NCBI GenBank assembly: GCA_965644295.1
Contig: CBFFRP010000218.1
Location: 310,001-374,000 of the forward strand
Source: Paraphysomonas bandaiensis
Lineage: Eukaryota > Chrysophyceae
Reading direction: 5' to 3'
Length of the DNA: 64,000 nucleotides
The notes under the pieces were generated by a model. That model was not told where the DNA came from. It ran no database searches and saw only the letters and a program-made list of their open reading frames with translations. Of the stretch, positions 44,801 to 55,655 are shown one piece after another. How positions within the stretch are numbered: the stretch's first letter is position 1; each line of letters opens with the position of its first letter. The position numbers and the translations under genes are program-made.

Positions 44801-47800
44801 TGTATTTAAGCGGCTATATATGTACTCTTTGTATGTCGATTACGAGTTTTTTGGGAAAACTGGATACTCTATGGGGCCATTATGTTCGGACCGACATATA
44901 TGGCTGTCGAAATATTATGCTCTAAAATCTCTTTGCTCTGAGATAAGTACAACGAGTCGTTGCTGGGATGTAACTGCATATCCCAATCATCTACTGTCTC
45001 CCATTGCCTTTTCGCAATCTCATGACAGCTCAAACCTAAAACACGAAACCCAATTAGCCATGAATCTGACTGACTCTGTGATTTGCACATGGTGCTCTGA
45101 TAATACCATTGCGAAAGGGTTGAATATTGGTGCGCTGCTAACTATTCAGGAGGTCCACCAGGCTCCAAGTGGTTTGTATTCATCTGTATTCAATAGTTTA
45201 GGCTTTATATCTATGTACCCTTTAAATATATTTGCAACTGAACTCATGATTGAAGAGGTAGATTGGGTACTATCGAGAGGGCAGTATATGGCAATCGTGC
45301 TGCTAATTCAGCAGAATTTTCCGGAGTTAACTAAAGTGGTTCCCCCATTACCGTGCAGCGTGCCATGTAATGTACATTTGAACACCAATTTATTTGGAAA
45401 ACGGGCATTAGAAGACAGATTGCCGTTTCATATCACTGTACCATTGGATGTTGAGTATGGTCGGATTCATATGATTGAAGATAACAAAGAGTATTACCGC
45501 AGACTATTTTCGTCTCACCAGGCTAAGAGTAAATTCGTAAAAGATGAGAATTACCTCCTCTACGTAAGAGAAGAAACGGAGAATTTTGTCACACATTGGT
45601 TCGATTCAGAAGTTCGCTTGGAAACTGAGAATGACTGCGAAGTATTTGAACAATTTAATTGCTTTCAGGTACCTAACTGGTCATTTCATCACACATTTCG
45701 AAAGTATATGGAGTTCGGCTTCAAAAACTATGTCATCGCGGAAGATGATGTACTGAGTGGTGACAGTGGCAGCGACAGCGACAGTCGAACTAATCGAAGT
45801 GTCAACTCGTTGGATTCTATTGGGATAATATTTTTCACATCATTGGAATTTAATTTTTTGCGTCAGCATCACGGAGGTGGAATTAGTATAGTCGCGTCAG
45901 CTAAGGATTTTGTCATCACGAGAGGATCGAATTGGGATTCATTCCACAGTGGTTGTCGTCCTGAAGATATTGTTATGGATAGCGATGATGATTCTTTTGA
46001 TGAAAAAACTAGAGATCCACTGAACGTGTTGTATGACATCGATGATATTCCGGAAGAGTTTATTATCGTGAAACAGACTCCATGCCTCCCTGAATCGATT
46101 GATCCTCAAAGTTTCCCTGATGTCGAACGAAGGAGTATTCATTACTTTCAGAACGGAATGGCTAATTTGAGAAGGTGCATCGTAGAACTGGATGACTGCA
46201 TCGCAGTTGTGCATATTCCAGCTCTCATGCGCATCATTAATTTCTTCGTTGAGTGTATAACACTGACCGACATGAGGGAGAAAGACCATATTGATGTAGA
46301 TTTAGATATGGGTAGGTTTAATTTCAGAGCGTTGTTGGATGTTGAAATTTACGCCACGAACACTGTCGTTTGTTTTCCAAACTACACTTTCCAGTGTCAG
46401 TCGGATACTCGCGGGTTATGTGTTGGCATGGCGTCCCTTCAGTATACTCATACTTGGAGGGGGCTTATTGAAGCAGGCCCAGGGTGGGTGGGGATACAAG
46501 TCATCGTAGATATCGGAAGTGTGTTTATATCACCGCTGGATGAACTGGGTACTCAGGAAATTGAGTCCGTTGTTTCGCCGCTGAAACTCATGTTTTCTAG
46601 TCACTATTGTGTATCGCCACCTGCATCCAATGCGATGACACATTTTGAGGTTGTCCGCAGAGATGTAGATGTTCCATTCCCATCTGCTCAAGATATTCGA
46701 GAAAATCGTGCGTTGAGTGATCATGTTATGTTGCTCACTCTTAAGCCAGCGTCGCCACCCCATATTGCCGAAGATGACGAAGATGATGGGGTTATCTCAC
46801 CGAGGGTCCCAGATCATTTTTCGGAAAAATCACAGTTAATAGATATTAAAGTGTCTATTCCGGATATGATGTTTATCAATGCTGTACAGTCGTCATTATG
46901 TGATGCGTACAAAAGTCGCAAAATGAGACCACCTATCAGAGATAGTTTTCGTATATTGTTTCAGTCTTTTCACGATATAGCGCATACTTGGAGACTGACG
47001 GACATACTGAGTTATGTTCCCAACTCTGATTTGCCTAGTCTTCGTGTCAGCGACTTTATATTGGACACTGCTGACTTCCACGTTCTTATAAGAAACAATA
47101 CCTACGGAGTAAAGATTGCTAGGATTCTTATCAACGAACCACGATTTTCTTTCAACAAATCCCGTAAAGGTATCAATATTGCTGGTAGCCTTGACTCACT
47201 GTTATATTTACACAACCCCAAAATGGGCAAATTTGAACCGGCTATCGAAAGCTTAAAAGTAACGGCAATATGTGCCACAGACGTTACATCAACCTCGCAA
47301 GAGCGACCTAGTGGGGATCAAAGTCAACCTACCAGCAATACAACGAATAAGCTGCGATTCGATATGTACTTTGAACCCGTTGAAGTCAATGTTGCGCAAA
47401 GTATGTACGTTGGTACAATCGGAAAGCTTTCCTTGGGCGATGTTATAACAAGCAAATCTGCCAGTTTGCCAGTTTACCGCATTGTAAATAGACTAGGCGT
47501 TGCTGCAACATGTCTCTTAAATGTCGGTCGACGCGATGAATCAGTGGTATCTAAAGAACTGGGAGTGGATGAAGTACTGGCGGTAGATACGAGGCTATAT
47601 GATGCGCATCGAGGTGAGAGTAGAACGCGACAGCACTTCACCCGTGATTCAGACAAAAGTTTTTCGTATTCAGGACTGTCTTTCGGATTCAATAATACGA
47701 CAGATGAAAGTCACACCATTGAGTTGTTGTTTGAAATGGATAATCTGAAGTATAAGTCCCAGACTCCGGTGCCCATCGACAACGAAGGCTTATTTCAGTT

Positions 47801-50800
47801 TATTATGAAACCGATGATGAATTCATATCAGGCTCGTGAAAGGAATTTGACTGATGATTTTGTTGACATCAGTGCTCCGCCAGAGCTGTTGTATGCGCAG
47901 AAGCCAGGGAGTAACAATATCGCAGTTTTAATGAGTATGCGTGTAGTCGACACCAGTGGGACTCGAGAACTTGAACTTCGTAGTATTTGCTCGCTTCGTA
48001 ATGATACTGAGTGTGAAGTTCAGTTTCAGGCTGAGTTGTGTGGGTCCTCCGTAGATGTAACTTTAAAACCGGATGAAGAGTGGTTTTTGCCCGTCTATTT
48101 GATATCGTCTCAAACTTCGATTCATATGCGGCTCGCGGATCTTTTTTCAATTTTTAGGGGGCAGAATTCTAATGATGACCAACCGTCTCGGTACCTCGTG
48201 AAAGCCCTACCATCCCTATATTCGTTTGTACATACAACAACTGCATGGGTCGGGAGTTCAGTTTCTTTGAAAATGCGAGCGAGTCTCGTCACTATGTTTC
48301 GGACACATAGTATCGATAACTCATATGATGAACTTGCCCAGTGGACATGTATGTTACTGCCGGAGCCTCTAGATGTAGAATCATGTGGAGACGGTGATGG
48401 CACCTCCAAGACTACTAAGAAACGTCGCTGTGTTGTGAAATACCCGACTGCAGATTCATTTACACAGGAGTTTCTTACGCCTAGTAGCAATTCGCGTGTT
48501 CATACTGAGGAGTCCCCTACATCCACAGGAAGTACATTCCGCCGTTTTTCGATTCGACCAACCCCAAGCAAAAAACATTTGAATGATGTGCGTGAAAATA
48601 TGGAGAATGAGCCCAGCATGAGACAGGCTTCTGACATTTTGCATCAACGTATAGTTCCAAGTCGGTTATGTATTGTGGCTCCTATTCGTTTTGTAAATCT
48701 CTTTTGTCAACCCATTGTGTATCGATTTGCTGAGAAGAGAAGTGCTTTGAACTGTAGCGAAGGGACACTAATTGCTGGAGGAAGCATAAATCTCTACCAC
48801 AACCCTCTTCGGGGCCTGAATGTGAGTATTAGGGTTTTAAATTACAAGTGGTCGAATTGGATTCGTTTACCAGTGTTTCCACCCCATTCCAAGACATCTG
48901 AAGAGATTCTCGAGTCCCTGCGTCTCATTCACGAGGATCATCCGATTCGTGTTCCCCCACTTACGTTTAATGTTAGTTGTCATGATCGTAACGTGAAAGT
49001 GGTGTGTCCTTTGTGGCTAATAAATCGTACAGGCATGAATATACATTATGCCGAGGGTGTGTCAATGTTGCCTAGTGGTGAGCGCCTCTCTACTCGGTAT
49101 ATTCCTCATAGAGGGCAACAGCGAATTGAAACATCGCTGGTACATATACCACCCTCTGGTGTTCGTGAAGGTGTGCCTCTGGAGCGCAAAATATTTAAAA
49201 TTCCGATGAAAGACCGAGTCGGGCGACATAGCAGTATGATACTTCCTCGTGGGGGTCTCCTTCAGTTCACGGTGTGCTCTCCTTTCGACCACTGTAAAGC
49301 TGTAGTAGTCAGTCTACCTGGGAGTTGTACTGTGGATCTGTTAGTAATGGAAGTATTGAAAAAACTGTTGAATGCAGCTAACTATACTCCTTGGGTTAGT
49401 GATGGGCCACTGCCTCATGACCCAGCAGGATTTATTAACGGTCATAGTATGAAACCATCCGATTATCTATTGTTTCATCTCAGTGAGCAAGGCAGTACAC
49501 TCTCAGCCCATCCTAGGGCTCCTGTAGATATGCAGCTCATGGAAGACTCTGATTCAAAGCACTCTACGAGTGATGTATCAGTAGATGAATCGTTCTCGTC
49601 AAAGCAGACTGGTCATCACCATACCCTCGGCACTGATTATGGCGGATCCGATCTGGACGCTTTGATTTCATTGGGTTTAAATGTAACACCTTTCATCAAT
49701 GAGAACGGCACCACACTGAGAAACGATACTCAGCTGCATGCTGTACCAGAACCCCGACGATTACTTCTTTGTCACGCATCCGAGTTCAAAATTGTCGACC
49801 AGCTCGCAGGTGTGAAAATGGTACCAAAGAGAAAAGAGTCATCTGTTGTGAGTATGCTCGGTTTTAAGAAATATTTGCCGGTGATGCCGTTTAGGTATTT
49901 TGACGGCGATATACCGTTTAATCCAATGGGAGTACTGGGAATGTTTCCGTCATTTAGTGTGTGTATACCTAATGAAACGGAATGGTCTGACGCAGTTAAT
50001 GTACAAAAAGTTGACTTTGATGTGACAGGATCCCGCAATCTGGATTTGGTTGTATCGTCAAATTGCCAGACAACTCAATCTGAGTTATATGAACTCTCTC
50101 TGCTTGTGAAGCATGGGGAAGGCATATTCAAGGGCATTGCCGCTGTGACAATAGTACCAAGACTGATTTTATCATCGAAACTGCCGTTTGCTCTTCAAAT
50201 CCGTCAAGTTGTTTACGATGAAACTGGTGCAGTGACGGAGTCCTCAGCACCATTTATGTTACTCCCCGGATCTATTCAGCAGTTTCATCATCCACTGAGA
50301 CGAGGAACGAAACTTGTACAAATGATGCAGTATAGCTCTAGTAATGCTGACGAGAACTTATCGATGGAGTGGGGGGGTGAGTTAAGTCTAACTGTACTTG
50401 GAGTCACGCATGTTCGGCTTAGAAATCCTGATAAAATTGTTAATGTACGCGTGGAGTCTGTCGGATCATCACTTTATGCTACCTTGTCATTGCAAAACGC
50501 GAAATGGCCTCCCTATCGCGTCGAAAATATGACATCATTCAAAGTCCGGGTGAAGCAGGTCTGTAAAAAACTCAAGCGGGAGCCGTGTCAAGAGGATACT
50601 GTTTCACCTCGATCATCCATACCGTACGCATGGGATTATTGTTTCAATTATTCTACAGAGAAAATGCTACTTCAAGTGGACTTTGCTCAAATTGGAAACC
50701 GGTGGACATCTATTGAGTTTCCAATGAATGAAGTTGATCATACATGTGAGATTGCGTTGACACGACTTTTACCGGACCTTCGACACCCTATAACTGAAGG

Positions 50801-53800
50801 AACCGTTGATGTACGATCCCACGGATCATCTGACTGGAAGTCAGCGTACTGCGTGGTGCATAATGATATGATGTACATGTTTACCAATAGTATGATGAAT
50901 GAAATCGTTGGTGTCATTAACCTGTCATTGCCTAACCCGTCAAGTGACGAGGACGATATGGCTCGTGACCGGATGATGTTTGCCTCAGTTAGACTGCACA
51001 CCAAACGTGAATGGGACATCACGTCCATGTTTTCGAGCACGATAGGACTACAGTCAGCCCCAAGTGAACTGGACGGAATGAAGCTGTATTTTGAACGACT
51101 TCAGTTTTGGGATGTAAATTCTCTTCGTCGTGCGGCAGTGCGTATCGGTGCATGTTTAGGTGTATTTGAAAGCATTGATTTATCTGAGGACCCTTCTGGT
51201 GACGAATCATCGTCAGGCGAGGCTAGTGAGGTTGAAACCGCCAAGAGCTTCTCTGTTCACCACAGAGAGTTTGCTATGAAAGAACTGCGTTCCGTTTTGC
51301 GGAAAGGATATACTGTCGATAATCTGGTTAGTATAGTTTCAGAAACTCCGCTGTTATGTGCAGATATTCTCAACGCCCTCGTAGTTGTCGGCGAGGCACC
51401 GAATGAGAAGTATGCCTACTATCTGCTGAAGGAAATGTGCAGCAGAGCTATAATCAAGCGAGCGAAATCAGAGAAGTTTCTTCACACCGAAATTTCTGAT
51501 TCCTCTGTCGACGTTTCGACATCCAATATCGTGGCTGGTCTGCAGTTTTCAGACTTGTTACTTATTTTTCCACCTAGCCTTGCGACAGAGCTAAGTATAT
51601 CAACAGCAGAGGATAACGAATTAGAACCCTCACGAGAGTCATTTATCAAATCTGCAAGACCTAATTGCGAGTATCGATTCGAAGTTTCATTTGGATCTTC
51701 GATGTATAAATTTCGGTGCTCATCGGAGGCGGATTTATGGCGATGGTTATATTCGATTCGGCTCTGTATTGAGAAGACATGGGTAGAACATATTCAGCAT
51801 ATAGATAGACATTCTACTGGCAATGAGATATCGACCGTAGACTCACTCGAAACAACTGTAAAACTCAAAGTACGAACAGATGGACCGATGAAAGTGCTTG
51901 AACTCACCGAGGAATCTGCACTATTTCCGACTGCAGATAGCAGTGAAGTCGAGGCGGATACTGCTTTGGGATCAGGTGAATCACACGACGAATCAGAACC
52001 ACACGGCGATGAATTGAAACCGCCATCTGCAGAGGTTAATGTGTCTGTGTTTTTCCCTTCCATTGGTTTCTCGCTTGTTGACAACGACCCGACGGAGTTG
52101 GTCTACCTTAGATTTAGAGATATCCAGATATCAATAGAGAGGACGACACAAAGAATGCTCTCTGCATTAACAATTCAATATATTCAAATCGACAACCAGC
52201 TGTTAAATCCGCTCTATCCTGTCAGTTTTAGACCTCGCACGAATCATTCCATCAGTGGGGATTGCGGGGATGGTAAGAGTCAAAAGAAAGTTCTTATGTT
52301 GCCTGGACTTCAGCAGATTGGGGATGACACTTTCCCGACTGTACATGGTTTTATACAACAGCGCTTGGATGTTGGGACGAGTACAACTGCATTCGGTCTC
52401 ACAACTACCGAGGATGAGTCAGATTTACTGTACTTTGACCTTTTCTCTCTGTGGATTGCCCCCGTTGAGTTGTCTATTGATGAAGAAATATTTGTACGCG
52501 TATTAAGAGTATTACAAGCTCTTCGGTCGGCAAATTCGAAGGCCAAAGCAGGGAAAATGGTAACTGTTGATGGAGAGGCTCTAAATGAAAAAGACCCTTA
52601 TTGTGCATCAGCTTGTTTTACGGCATACCAAACGTTAAACTCGGCTGGAGTGAATATCTATGTCTTGCATTCGTCCAATACTCGCCCAGCGTACTTGTCA
52701 AAGAATATATACTTTTCACTACTCCAGCTTCATCCTGTAGACCTTGTTTTAAGCATTCGATCAACACCGGATTTCAAAATCAGTACCACTGAGGATAATT
52801 TTTTAACACTAGCTGTTCGAGTTGACTACGGTCGAATTCGACTCAATGCTCTTATGATCAATAATGTGTTTGGAATGACCTCATTTATTACGTCGATATT
52901 ATCTAAGCACTATACCTATGCTGCACTTAGCCAAATATATGCGTTAATAGGAAGCACAGATGTCATAGAAGGTTCAGTGGGTTTACTATCTAACCTTGGA
53001 ACTGGAGTGTATGACTTGTTTTATGAGCCAATAGAAGGATTGCTGGGAGATGAACAGACATTCATTGAAGGTCTCTCCAAAGGAAGTAAGAGTCTTGCTA
53101 CTCGAGCTATTGGAGGCACATCTGCGTTTACCAGTAAGATCACAGGTGGTTTGGGTAAAGGTATGTCCCTTCTGACTCTGGACAGCCGTTACCAAAAGTC
53201 CCGAGAGAAGGACCGCCTCAAGGCTGCCCAATCCGTTTCGGAGGGCTTGTACTACGGCTCGTATGAGTTTGGAAAGAATGTATATCAGGGCGTTACAGGA
53301 ATAGTTGTTGAGCCGTACAGAGGGTGGGTAGAAGAGGGGGGTGTGGGTTTAGGCATGGGAATAGCGAAAGGAATCCTTGGCGTCGCTCTCAAGCCAGCAG
53401 TTGGTGTCCTGGATCTTGCATCCAGAACAACAGAAGGTATTCGCCATGCAGCTTTCAACACTCGTCTGGAAGCAGATTACCTGAATTCATCTGGAAGGTG
53501 TCGTCTACCACGACAGTTTGGGCGAGATGGCGAGCTCCTCTTTTACACGACGCATCTATCGACTCTGCAGATGATTGTCGATAAGCTGACCATCCCTACG
53601 CGAGAGTTGCGTTTCTATGTCGTCCATGCCCTCCCAATTGTGCGAAGTTATTTTGACGCACAGTTATCTTCTGAAGGAACAGGTGGTCAGAGTATAAACA
53701 GTGAGATCAGAGGCTATGCATTAGGTAACAAATACTTTGTTTTGACGAGTGTAGACCGGATTATGCTATTAAAAGTTGAGTTTATTCCTAACAAACCAGT

Positions 53801-54755
53801 TATCAAAGTCAGTATATCATGGACATGTCCCACTGACATGATTGAGCAATTCTATAGCGATTCGAAGGAAGATACGCTATTGGTGATAAGAGAGGACAGT
53901 CGACCGCTTATTCAACACGGGGAGCCCTGGAACTCGCCGTACCCAACTATTCAAGATCCGTTCTTGATGGATTATTTTGTCTTCCAAGAGTGCTTAGAGA
54001 AACTCCTCGGTCAAAATTTGGCGCGAGAGCACCCCATGGTGCCAGATCGCGATAAGGCTATGTGCATCACTCTCAGCCGCAAACGAACGGGTATTAAAAG
54101 TATTGTACATTCTACGACACGGCACGAGTATCGTTTGTATAAATATGTCCTCTATGAGTTTACCGAGATCCCTAAAGAAATCTCTGATCAGCCATACAAG
54201 ATAACAGACAGTGGGGAAGCGACTTGTAGAGGTTCTCCTGAGGTTGTCTTTAATGCTCTCTCCAGCGTCGGTACATTTTTTGAAGAGGTGTTTGAGACGC
54301 GTATACCTTCGCGAGTAGAGTGCGAAACAGAGGTCGAGGAAACTCAGATGCTGCTTACAACTGCTCTCCCTCTGATTGACATGAGGGTATGTGGACCCGA
54401 CCAGGAGAGTGCGGCACATTTTTCGATTACGTTGAAGAGAAGAAGTGCTTCTACAGATTTAGAGTTGATCAAACGTGAAGATTTAAGCAGTCGATTAAAA
54501 CTGTCAAATAGAGATTCGTTAAAATTGATATTTGATAGTAGGAGGGCGGCTCAAAATTGGAAAATTTATATTGCCGAGTCTTCAGCGTCAGTGATGCTGC
54601 CTTCTGGAGCGGCTTCTGGTTTATTTTCTTCACAGGTATTATCGAACTCTGTGAAAAGGAATCTTGTAATTCCCCTCAGCGGAACAGACTTACGACTGGC
54701 TGAAAACCTAAAAATAGAAATTGCAAAAAATTTGTCGCGCCGAGAAAGTCTGTAG
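41832..54755 (+). CDS. VPS13: VPS13-family bridge-like lipid transfer protein
   Basis: A single uninterrupted frame of 4307 codons. VPS13 proteins form a long hydrophobic groove that moves bulk lipid between membranes at contact sites. Visible here: a diverged chorein-like start (DIRIGDFLVQRLCWESIIIKF then RWSGLEI at about 55-85), the long beta-rich repeating middle, a VPS13 adaptor-binding/SHR-BD region at about 2050-2420 and further (WSNWIRLPVF, VVCPLWLINRTGMNI), a PH-like domain split by an insertion (about 2986-3043 SSDWKSAYCVVHNDMMYMF; about 3280-3316 FRCSSEADLWRWLYSIRLC), the ATG2/VPS13 C-terminal helical region (about 3600-3880: LGTGVYDLFYEPIEGLL, GFxKG-like glycine-rich repeats, GIVVEPYRGWVEEGG) and a C-terminal PH-like end. 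The usual opening MxE-type chorein helix is not evident, so a short upstream exon at 41776 is possible. Confidence 0.95.
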   Translation: MLREVLSFALRAWHYVVTLCGRIYCVICVLSRLVPSCNAFSGELNFPAFDCMDIRIGDFLVQRLCWESIIIKFRWSGLEISCCSVKCDVHIPDRSRTYTNNASRSNVKCETRPLWLSFVPPVHIEIVSLLLVGISKDSNLVELNMSALDSKIEKRLLNPAFTVETMNFRVAGRHQAVSDIICAEKINFRICHRNISVALNSVELNADFNTCDTITDLLGCLLPPHRDCDVEEGAGAIQVETVLQAYKNSNNEIEKNEDIGRRQKDRVGDGNASCSYTCSLPPMKVNVDIGVIVVATVSREPPSSRRRHFSICGINVQYSTSPVSFSLQCKQYSAQPFDTQHLVGYDLNSAGNWLMVEYVDKPCERAMSSVNACSRHPVLSIHVRPVLLPVYLDDLCSAMLLWKDIVSLTESRYTLRELRCRKLNRIRDTTSHTFRPIEVNVQCDSVDLVLLVPTWLNKRYLVWRTCDFGIRTICSPDQNTWSLCLSIGRILSLIQFPVSESTQKHEILSLNKVSVKLPLHDHEKVQFAKVVEFVESSPTMSYAYCSEWLETNSSARRIDQRCCASVDECIVSISDSDVAVITSVINALSLSLRTYVAPEDSFARIFHTRNIPCCCLDMNIHSFEVILQNLAGSSKYKRSPQKFRVGSHDIEVSMALAPPVVRCVHISTASSRVQLTCSRDDIEIPLMNFDLFQHTSEKRRFTIAKLISRPVDIWFCQESSYPLALAFVSTACYLQIYCLSGHIDTSDCIALSDFITESKVQTYHSREWFVRLSRRLPHSVLVVPSMHVNNTLTADISPLVIALVDIERTRIDMLHHSVDVGFILAKSIGISSVTYILPGLYQVSGRVLDVCIADLTEEKSFYKNVVECVQSENAADVARPVVEFHMTSYLNAKPLLEVNSHNLRVVYLQRAVMTIISYIRDCALAELFRSVPYKSTPVVVSGICNDDLVYTALSQALPVLDPGVFRFAWNISNSEFHLPVNSRSDDGLVFVFKRLYMYSLYVDYEFFGKTGYSMGPLCSDRHIWLSKYYALKSLCSEISTTSRCWDVTAYPNHLLSPIAFSQSHDSSNLKHETQLAMNLTDSVICTWCSDNTIAKGLNIGALLTIQEVHQAPSGLYSSVFNSLGFISMYPLNIFATELMIEEVDWVLSRGQYMAIVLLIQQNFPELTKVVPPLPCSVPCNVHLNTNLFGKRALEDRLPFHITVPLDVEYGRIHMIEDNKEYYRRLFSSHQAKSKFVKDENYLLYVREETENFVTHWFDSEVRLETENDCEVFEQFNCFQVPNWSFHHTFRKYMEFGFKNYVIAEDDVLSGDSGSDSDSRTNRSVNSLDSIGIIFFTSLEFNFLRQHHGGGISIVASAKDFVITRGSNWDSFHSGCRPEDIVMDSDDDSFDEKTRDPLNVLYDIDDIPEEFIIVKQTPCLPESIDPQSFPDVERRSIHYFQNGMANLRRCIVELDDCIAVVHIPALMRIINFFVECITLTDMREKDHIDVDLDMGRFNFRALLDVEIYATNTVVCFPNYTFQCQSDTRGLCVGMASLQYTHTWRGLIEAGPGWVGIQVIVDIGSVFISPLDELGTQEIESVVSPLKLMFSSHYCVSPPASNAMTHFEVVRRDVDVPFPSAQDIRENRALSDHVMLLTLKPASPPHIAEDDEDDGVISPRVPDHFSEKSQLIDIKVSIPDMMFINAVQSSLCDAYKSRKMRPPIRDSFRILFQSFHDIAHTWRLTDILSYVPNSDLPSLRVSDFILDTADFHVLIRNNTYGVKIARILINEPRFSFNKSRKGINIAGSLDSLLYLHNPKMGKFEPAIESLKVTAICATDVTSTSQERPSGDQSQPTSNTTNKLRFDMYFEPVEVNVAQSMYVGTIGKLSLGDVITSKSASLPVYRIVNRLGVAATCLLNVGRRDESVVSKELGVDEVLAVDTRLYDAHRGESRTRQHFTRDSDKSFSYSGLSFGFNNTTDESHTIELLFEMDNLKYKSQTPVPIDNEGLFQFIMKPMMNSYQARERNLTDDFVDISAPPELLYAQKPGSNNIAVLMSMRVVDTSGTRELELRSICSLRNDTECEVQFQAELCGSSVDVTLKPDEEWFLPVYLISSQTSIHMRLADLFSIFRGQNSNDDQPSRYLVKALPSLYSFVHTTTAWVGSSVSLKMRASLVTMFRTHSIDNSYDELAQWTCMLLPEPLDVESCGDGDGTSKTTKKRRCVVKYPTADSFTQEFLTPSSNSRVHTEESPTSTGSTFRRFSIRPTPSKKHLNDVRENMENEPSMRQASDILHQRIVPSRLCIVAPIRFVNLFCQPIVYRFAEKRSALNCSEGTLIAGGSINLYHNPLRGLNVSIRVLNYKWSNWIRLPVFPPHSKTSEEILESLRLIHEDHPIRVPPLTFNVSCHDRNVKVVCPLWLINRTGMNIHYAEGVSMLPSGERLSTRYIPHRGQQRIETSLVHIPPSGVREGVPLERKIFKIPMKDRVGRHSSMILPRGGLLQFTVCSPFDHCKAVVVSLPGSCTVDLLVMEVLKKLLNAANYTPWVSDGPLPHDPAGFINGHSMKPSDYLLFHLSEQGSTLSAHPRAPVDMQLMEDSDSKHSTSDVSVDESFSSKQTGHHHTLGTDYGGSDLDALISLGLNVTPFINENGTTLRNDTQLHAVPEPRRLLLCHASEFKIVDQLAGVKMVPKRKESSVVSMLGFKKYLPVMPFRYFDGDIPFNPMGVLGMFPSFSVCIPNETEWSDAVNVQKVDFDVTGSRNLDLVVSSNCQTTQSELYELSLLVKHGEGIFKGIAAVTIVPRLILSSKLPFALQIRQVVYDETGAVTESSAPFMLLPGSIQQFHHPLRRGTKLVQMMQYSSSNADENLSMEWGGELSLTVLGVTHVRLRNPDKIVNVRVESVGSSLYATLSLQNAKWPPYRVENMTSFKVRVKQVCKKLKREPCQEDTVSPRSSIPYAWDYCFNYSTEKMLLQVDFAQIGNRWTSIEFPMNEVDHTCEIALTRLLPDLRHPITEGTVDVRSHGSSDWKSAYCVVHNDMMYMFTNSMMNEIVGVINLSLPNPSSDEDDMARDRMMFASVRLHTKREWDITSMFSSTIGLQSAPSELDGMKLYFERLQFWDVNSLRRAAVRIGACLGVFESIDLSEDPSGDESSSGEASEVETAKSFSVHHREFAMKELRSVLRKGYTVDNLVSIVSETPLLCADILNALVVVGEAPNEKYAYYLLKEMCSRAIIKRAKSEKFLHTEISDSSVDVSTSNIVAGLQFSDLLLIFPPSLATELSISTAEDNELEPSRESFIKSARPNCEYRFEVSFGSSMYKFRCSSEADLWRWLYSIRLCIEKTWVEHIQHIDRHSTGNEISTVDSLETTVKLKVRTDGPMKVLELTEESALFPTADSSEVEADTALGSGESHDESEPHGDELKPPSAEVNVSVFFPSIGFSLVDNDPTELVYLRFRDIQISIERTTQRMLSALTIQYIQIDNQLLNPLYPVSFRPRTNHSISGDCGDGKSQKKVLMLPGLQQIGDDTFPTVHGFIQQRLDVGTSTTAFGLTTTEDESDLLYFDLFSLWIAPVELSIDEEIFVRVLRVLQALRSANSKAKAGKMVTVDGEALNEKDPYCASACFTAYQTLNSAGVNIYVLHSSNTRPAYLSKNIYFSLLQLHPVDLVLSIRSTPDFKISTTEDNFLTLAVRVDYGRIRLNALMINNVFGMTSFITSILSKHYTYAALSQIYALIGSTDVIEGSVGLLSNLGTGVYDLFYEPIEGLLGDEQTFIEGLSKGSKSLATRAIGGTSAFTSKITGGLGKGMSLLTLDSRYQKSREKDRLKAAQSVSEGLYYGSYEFGKNVYQGVTGIVVEPYRGWVEEGGVGLGMGIAKGILGVALKPAVGVLDLASRTTEGIRHAAFNTRLEADYLNSSGRCRLPRQFGRDGELLFYTTHLSTLQMIVDKLTIPTRELRFYVVHALPIVRSYFDAQLSSEGTGGQSINSEIRGYALGNKYFVLTSVDRIMLLKVEFIPNKPVIKVSISWTCPTDMIEQFYSDSKEDTLLVIREDSRPLIQHGEPWNSPYPTIQDPFLMDYFVFQECLEKLLGQNLAREHPMVPDRDKAMCITLSRKRTGIKSIVHSTTRHEYRLYKYVLYEFTEIPKEISDQPYKITDSGEATCRGSPEVVFNALSSVGTFFEEVFETRIPSRVECETEVEETQMLLTTALPLIDMRVCGPDQESAAHFSITLKRRSASTDLELIKREDLSSRLKLSNRDSLKLIFDSRRAAQNWKIYIAESSASVMLPSGAASGLFSSQVLSNSVKRNLVIPLSGTDLRLAENLKIEIAKNLSRRESL

Positions 54756-55655
54756 TATTTTTTTAACCAGTCTGCAGTGGGAGAAGTGGAGAATATTTCT
54801 GTTGTTATATGTCGAAATATGTTAACGTTTTTCTTTGTGTAAATAATAATTGTCTAGAAAATAATATAACGAATACAATGGTTGTATATGATGTAGAATT
54901 TTGCTGTTTGTGAGAATTAAAAGTTGTATTTCTAAGGTATTTGAATTATGACCATTTAAAAAATTAATAGTCACTTGAAAAATACAGTAGTGATTTACAG
55001 TGCTATCTGCGCAAATAATTATGAAACTGAAATATATTGGCTGTATAAGGTCGTGTCTATCTGAGATCAGATAATATTGATTGGTGGTTGAAAGAATATA
55101 CCTGTAGCGAATAGCAATGAATGATCTAAGAGATGATGATTATAATTTTAATAATTGCGTGTGTACGTTCAGTTTATTTAATGAGAAGCCTTGCTCTAGA
55201 AGTGAACATATTATATCTGTAATCTCATTATGATTTCAATCATTTTTACTCTCTAGATATCATGAAAGATTGAAAGTCCTATTATTAGCAATAGGCGTTA
55301 AAAACCTGCACCAACTTAATAGCTAGATGAATGCTAGACAAACTAGTTTGACTTCTACCTGTAACTAATCAGTACACACTTTTTTTATCCTTCTTATTAG
55401 GAGTCATTGATTCACGTATATCCCTTAACGCGTGAATACAACACACGTATACAATGAAATACCAAATAGACTGAATAGTTACCAAACTATACATGATACG
55501 CGACTGTACAAGATACGCACATGTGTGTGGTGCTAACGCTCTGCTCAAACGTGTCTTGCTATTATACTATTAGGCCTTATCGTTCAATCTTTATCTCTAA
55601 TAATATCAAGTATATCCTTACTAAATATCAAGACTAACCTTAAATCTTAAAGCGG
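54756..55655. other. Intergenic, presumed 5' flank of the copia element
   Basis: A+T-rich. About 55270-55380 shares attattagcaataggcgtt and ctagatgaatgctagacaaact with R2-associated sequence at 38370-38610. I looked here for a 5' LTR matching 58860-59000 and for a tRNA primer site and found neither. Confidence 0.5.

Noticed and set aside
53994-54419. Minus-strand 141-codon frame opposite VPS13
   Set aside because: It is a shadow of the VPS13 frame in the C-terminal region.
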